Source: Bufo bufo (taxonomy: Eukaryota > Chordata > Amphibia > Anura > Bufonidae). From it: DNA of 64,000 nt. A program made the translations under genes and the position numbers. Under the pieces are notes generated by a model that did no database searches, was not told where the DNA came from, and was given only the letters and a program-made list of their open reading frames with translations. Within the stretch, counting starts at the first letter, position 1; each line of letters begins with the position of its first letter. Of the stretch, positions 62,608 through 64,000 are shown piece by piece. The stretch covers positions 102,536,220 to 102,600,219 of the forward strand of contig NC_053392.1 of the NCBI RefSeq assembly GCF_905171765.1, in the 5' to 3' direction.

Positions 62608-63663
62608 GACTTCTTCTAGCTACTTCTTGCCTCTGCAGTTTGCCAGACATCTTAGATTCCTCACATTTCTATCATTGTCCTCCTCACCCTGATACCCCCA
62701 ATCCTGTGCCCGCTGTGCTCCCCAATACCCCCAAATGCTATGCTTACAAAATAACAGTACCATACAGATAGTTCCACCATAGGAATACAAAAGTCCCACC
62801 AATAGAAATCATTTTCTCCCAGAGTTCCCTCATTAGAAATAGATTCCCTCTAAAACGCCCCCAGTGGAAATGACTTTGGGGGCCCACCCTATATATGCAA
62901 ATTCATTTTTTTCAGCCTTTAGAAAGCTGTTTGTTAGATTTTTCATCCTAGCATTTCAAGATCCATCTTTTTATTTTCCCACTTACTTTATTAGTGCCAC
63001 AATGTGGGGGTACATATCTTTTATTCATTAGCCTTTATTATTTTTTATATTTTTTTGTTCAGGGGGGCGAGACAGTAAATCTGAAATAGTTTATTATCTT
63101 TTTAATGATATGAACTGTATAGTATAAATAACTATATAACTTGTGGCAATACCAAATATGCCTACGGTACTTTGTCACATTTTACCAATTTTGCGATGCA
63201 AAAGCATCCTTTATGGAAAAAAGTTAGATTTTGTGCATATCATTTTCATTTGTCCACCAATATTACCTAATGACGGCTTTTTGATTCCTTTGGTAATACT
63301 GCCGTATTGTGATAAGTTGGGTTACATGAGCACAACAGCAAAGCCAAGCCGCAGTGAATGGACGTCTATGTTACATGGACGGCCTGAGTCTTCCAGATTC
63401 ACTCTTACAGGGCGGGTCTCCGCTCTTGCTGATGGAAAAATCACTTCCATATGCTCAAAAAGGGCATGTACAGAGATTGTTCCATTCCATTGTTTCTAAT
63501 AGGCACGTGACATTTTGCTTTGTTTTTACACTATTTCCTGCTCACGTCCAAATTTCTTATAATTCTGCAGAATTTAGTTCCATGCTTGGCGTGCATGCTG
63601 TACCTGCGCTCCCTGGATTTTGTGTGGCTGTCATGGCCCATAACAGGTAGGAACTAGTGTTAG
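62608..63663. other. Gene-free region
   Basis: AT-rich DNA with weak resemblance to element interiors at 62930-63330. The ORFs near 63143 and 63354 have no recognisable domain or coding context. Confidence 0.35.
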
Positions 63664-63885
63664 GGACCACTCAAATGGAGGCGACCTTGACGTGGTGAGT
63701 GGCTTATTACGCTTTGGCCAAAATGTACACCAATGCCTCATTCAACATCCAGCATAGAGGCAGGGCGGAGTGCTGGTTGCAGAGTGCGATTGCATTTGTG
63801 TTTTTGCATTTGTATATGTATTTCGCCATAGCGATGTGCACCTGCATACAGGGTTGTGCTGACTGAACCCCCCACATTAGTTCCT
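63664..63885. mobile_element. Second copy of the 17968-18202 repeat, arm inverted
   Basis: The core 63664-63800 (GGGACCACTCAAATGGAGGC, CGACCTTGACGTGGTGAGTG, GCATAGAGGCAGGGCGGAGT) matches 18049-18180. It is followed by TTGTATATGTATTTCGCCAT, AGCGATGTGCACCTGCATAC and AGGGTTGTGCTGACTGAACC, the reverse complement of the arm that precedes the core at 17982-18048. No ORF. Confidence 0.8.
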
Positions 63886-64000
63886 TATATTACCACTGGA
63901 AATTAACAGTATTTTTACATAAATTTCACAATAATCATAGCAAAAAAAAAAATGAATGTATGTTACTAAATTGGTCACTACGCTATAGTCGGTATTGCTA
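63886..64000. other. Window end, no feature
   Basis: Short AT-rich sequence with an A run at 63942-63951; nothing recognised. Confidence 0.3.

Overview
This window looks like intergenic or intronic DNA from a large, repeat-rich vertebrate genome, most likely a frog. That assignment rests on the mix of elements. There are several Tc1-like transposons, many palindromic non-autonomous DNA elements (MITEs) whose ends contain variants of CTTTCACACTAGCG or CTCATGCACACGACCG, TTAA-target elements, hAT-type elements with 8-bp target duplications, chromodomain Gypsy retrotransposons, a Penelope-like element and an L1-type LINE. I see no bacterial or plasmid features, no CRISPR array, no rRNA or functional tRNA gene, and no host protein-coding gene I can name. 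Two short stretches (near 5.5 kb and 59.3 kb) could be exons, but the evidence is weak.

Layout. 0-4.3 kb: the end of a Tc1 element, palindromic MITEs and nested interspersed repeats. 4.8-8.3 kb: an almost perfect 1.75-kb tandem duplication. 9.3-11.5 kb: a patchwork of Tc1-like, tRNA-SINE and Gypsy fragments. 11.6-17.9 kb: an end-to-end L1-type LINE with matching target-site duplications, broken by stops, frameshifts and a 360-bp insertion. 18-25 kb: a Tc1 relic, MITEs and a probable solo LTR. 25.6-28.6 kb: an internally deleted chromodomain Gypsy element. 29.1-36.5 kb: a Penelope-like element on the minus strand, split by a hAT element that carries a minisatellite. 36.5-37.8 kb: a second hAT element with alternating C-rich and G-rich inverted blocks. 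38.8-47.3 kb: nested TTAA-target elements, one of which can be delimited because an uninterrupted copy of its target lies in the same window. 48.1-49.4 kb: a decayed Tc1 transposon. 52.5-59.1 kb: a Tc1 relic carrying a recently inserted but defective chromodomain Gypsy element. 59.5-64 kb: Tc1-like and TTAA-type relics.

How it fits together. The coding sequences are those of mobile elements (retrotransposon Gag/protease/RT/RNase H/integrase, L1 ORF1/ORF2, Penelope RT and GIY-YIG, Tc1 transposases) and every one I examined is broken. What the window offers is a layered insertion record: at least seven insertions can be delimited to the base or nearly so by target-site duplications. I did not find a convincing new functional system. 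The most unusual items are elements carrying structured minisatellites, one nested MITE sitting at the same site in two copies of its host element, and a small repeat present in two conflicting arrangements.
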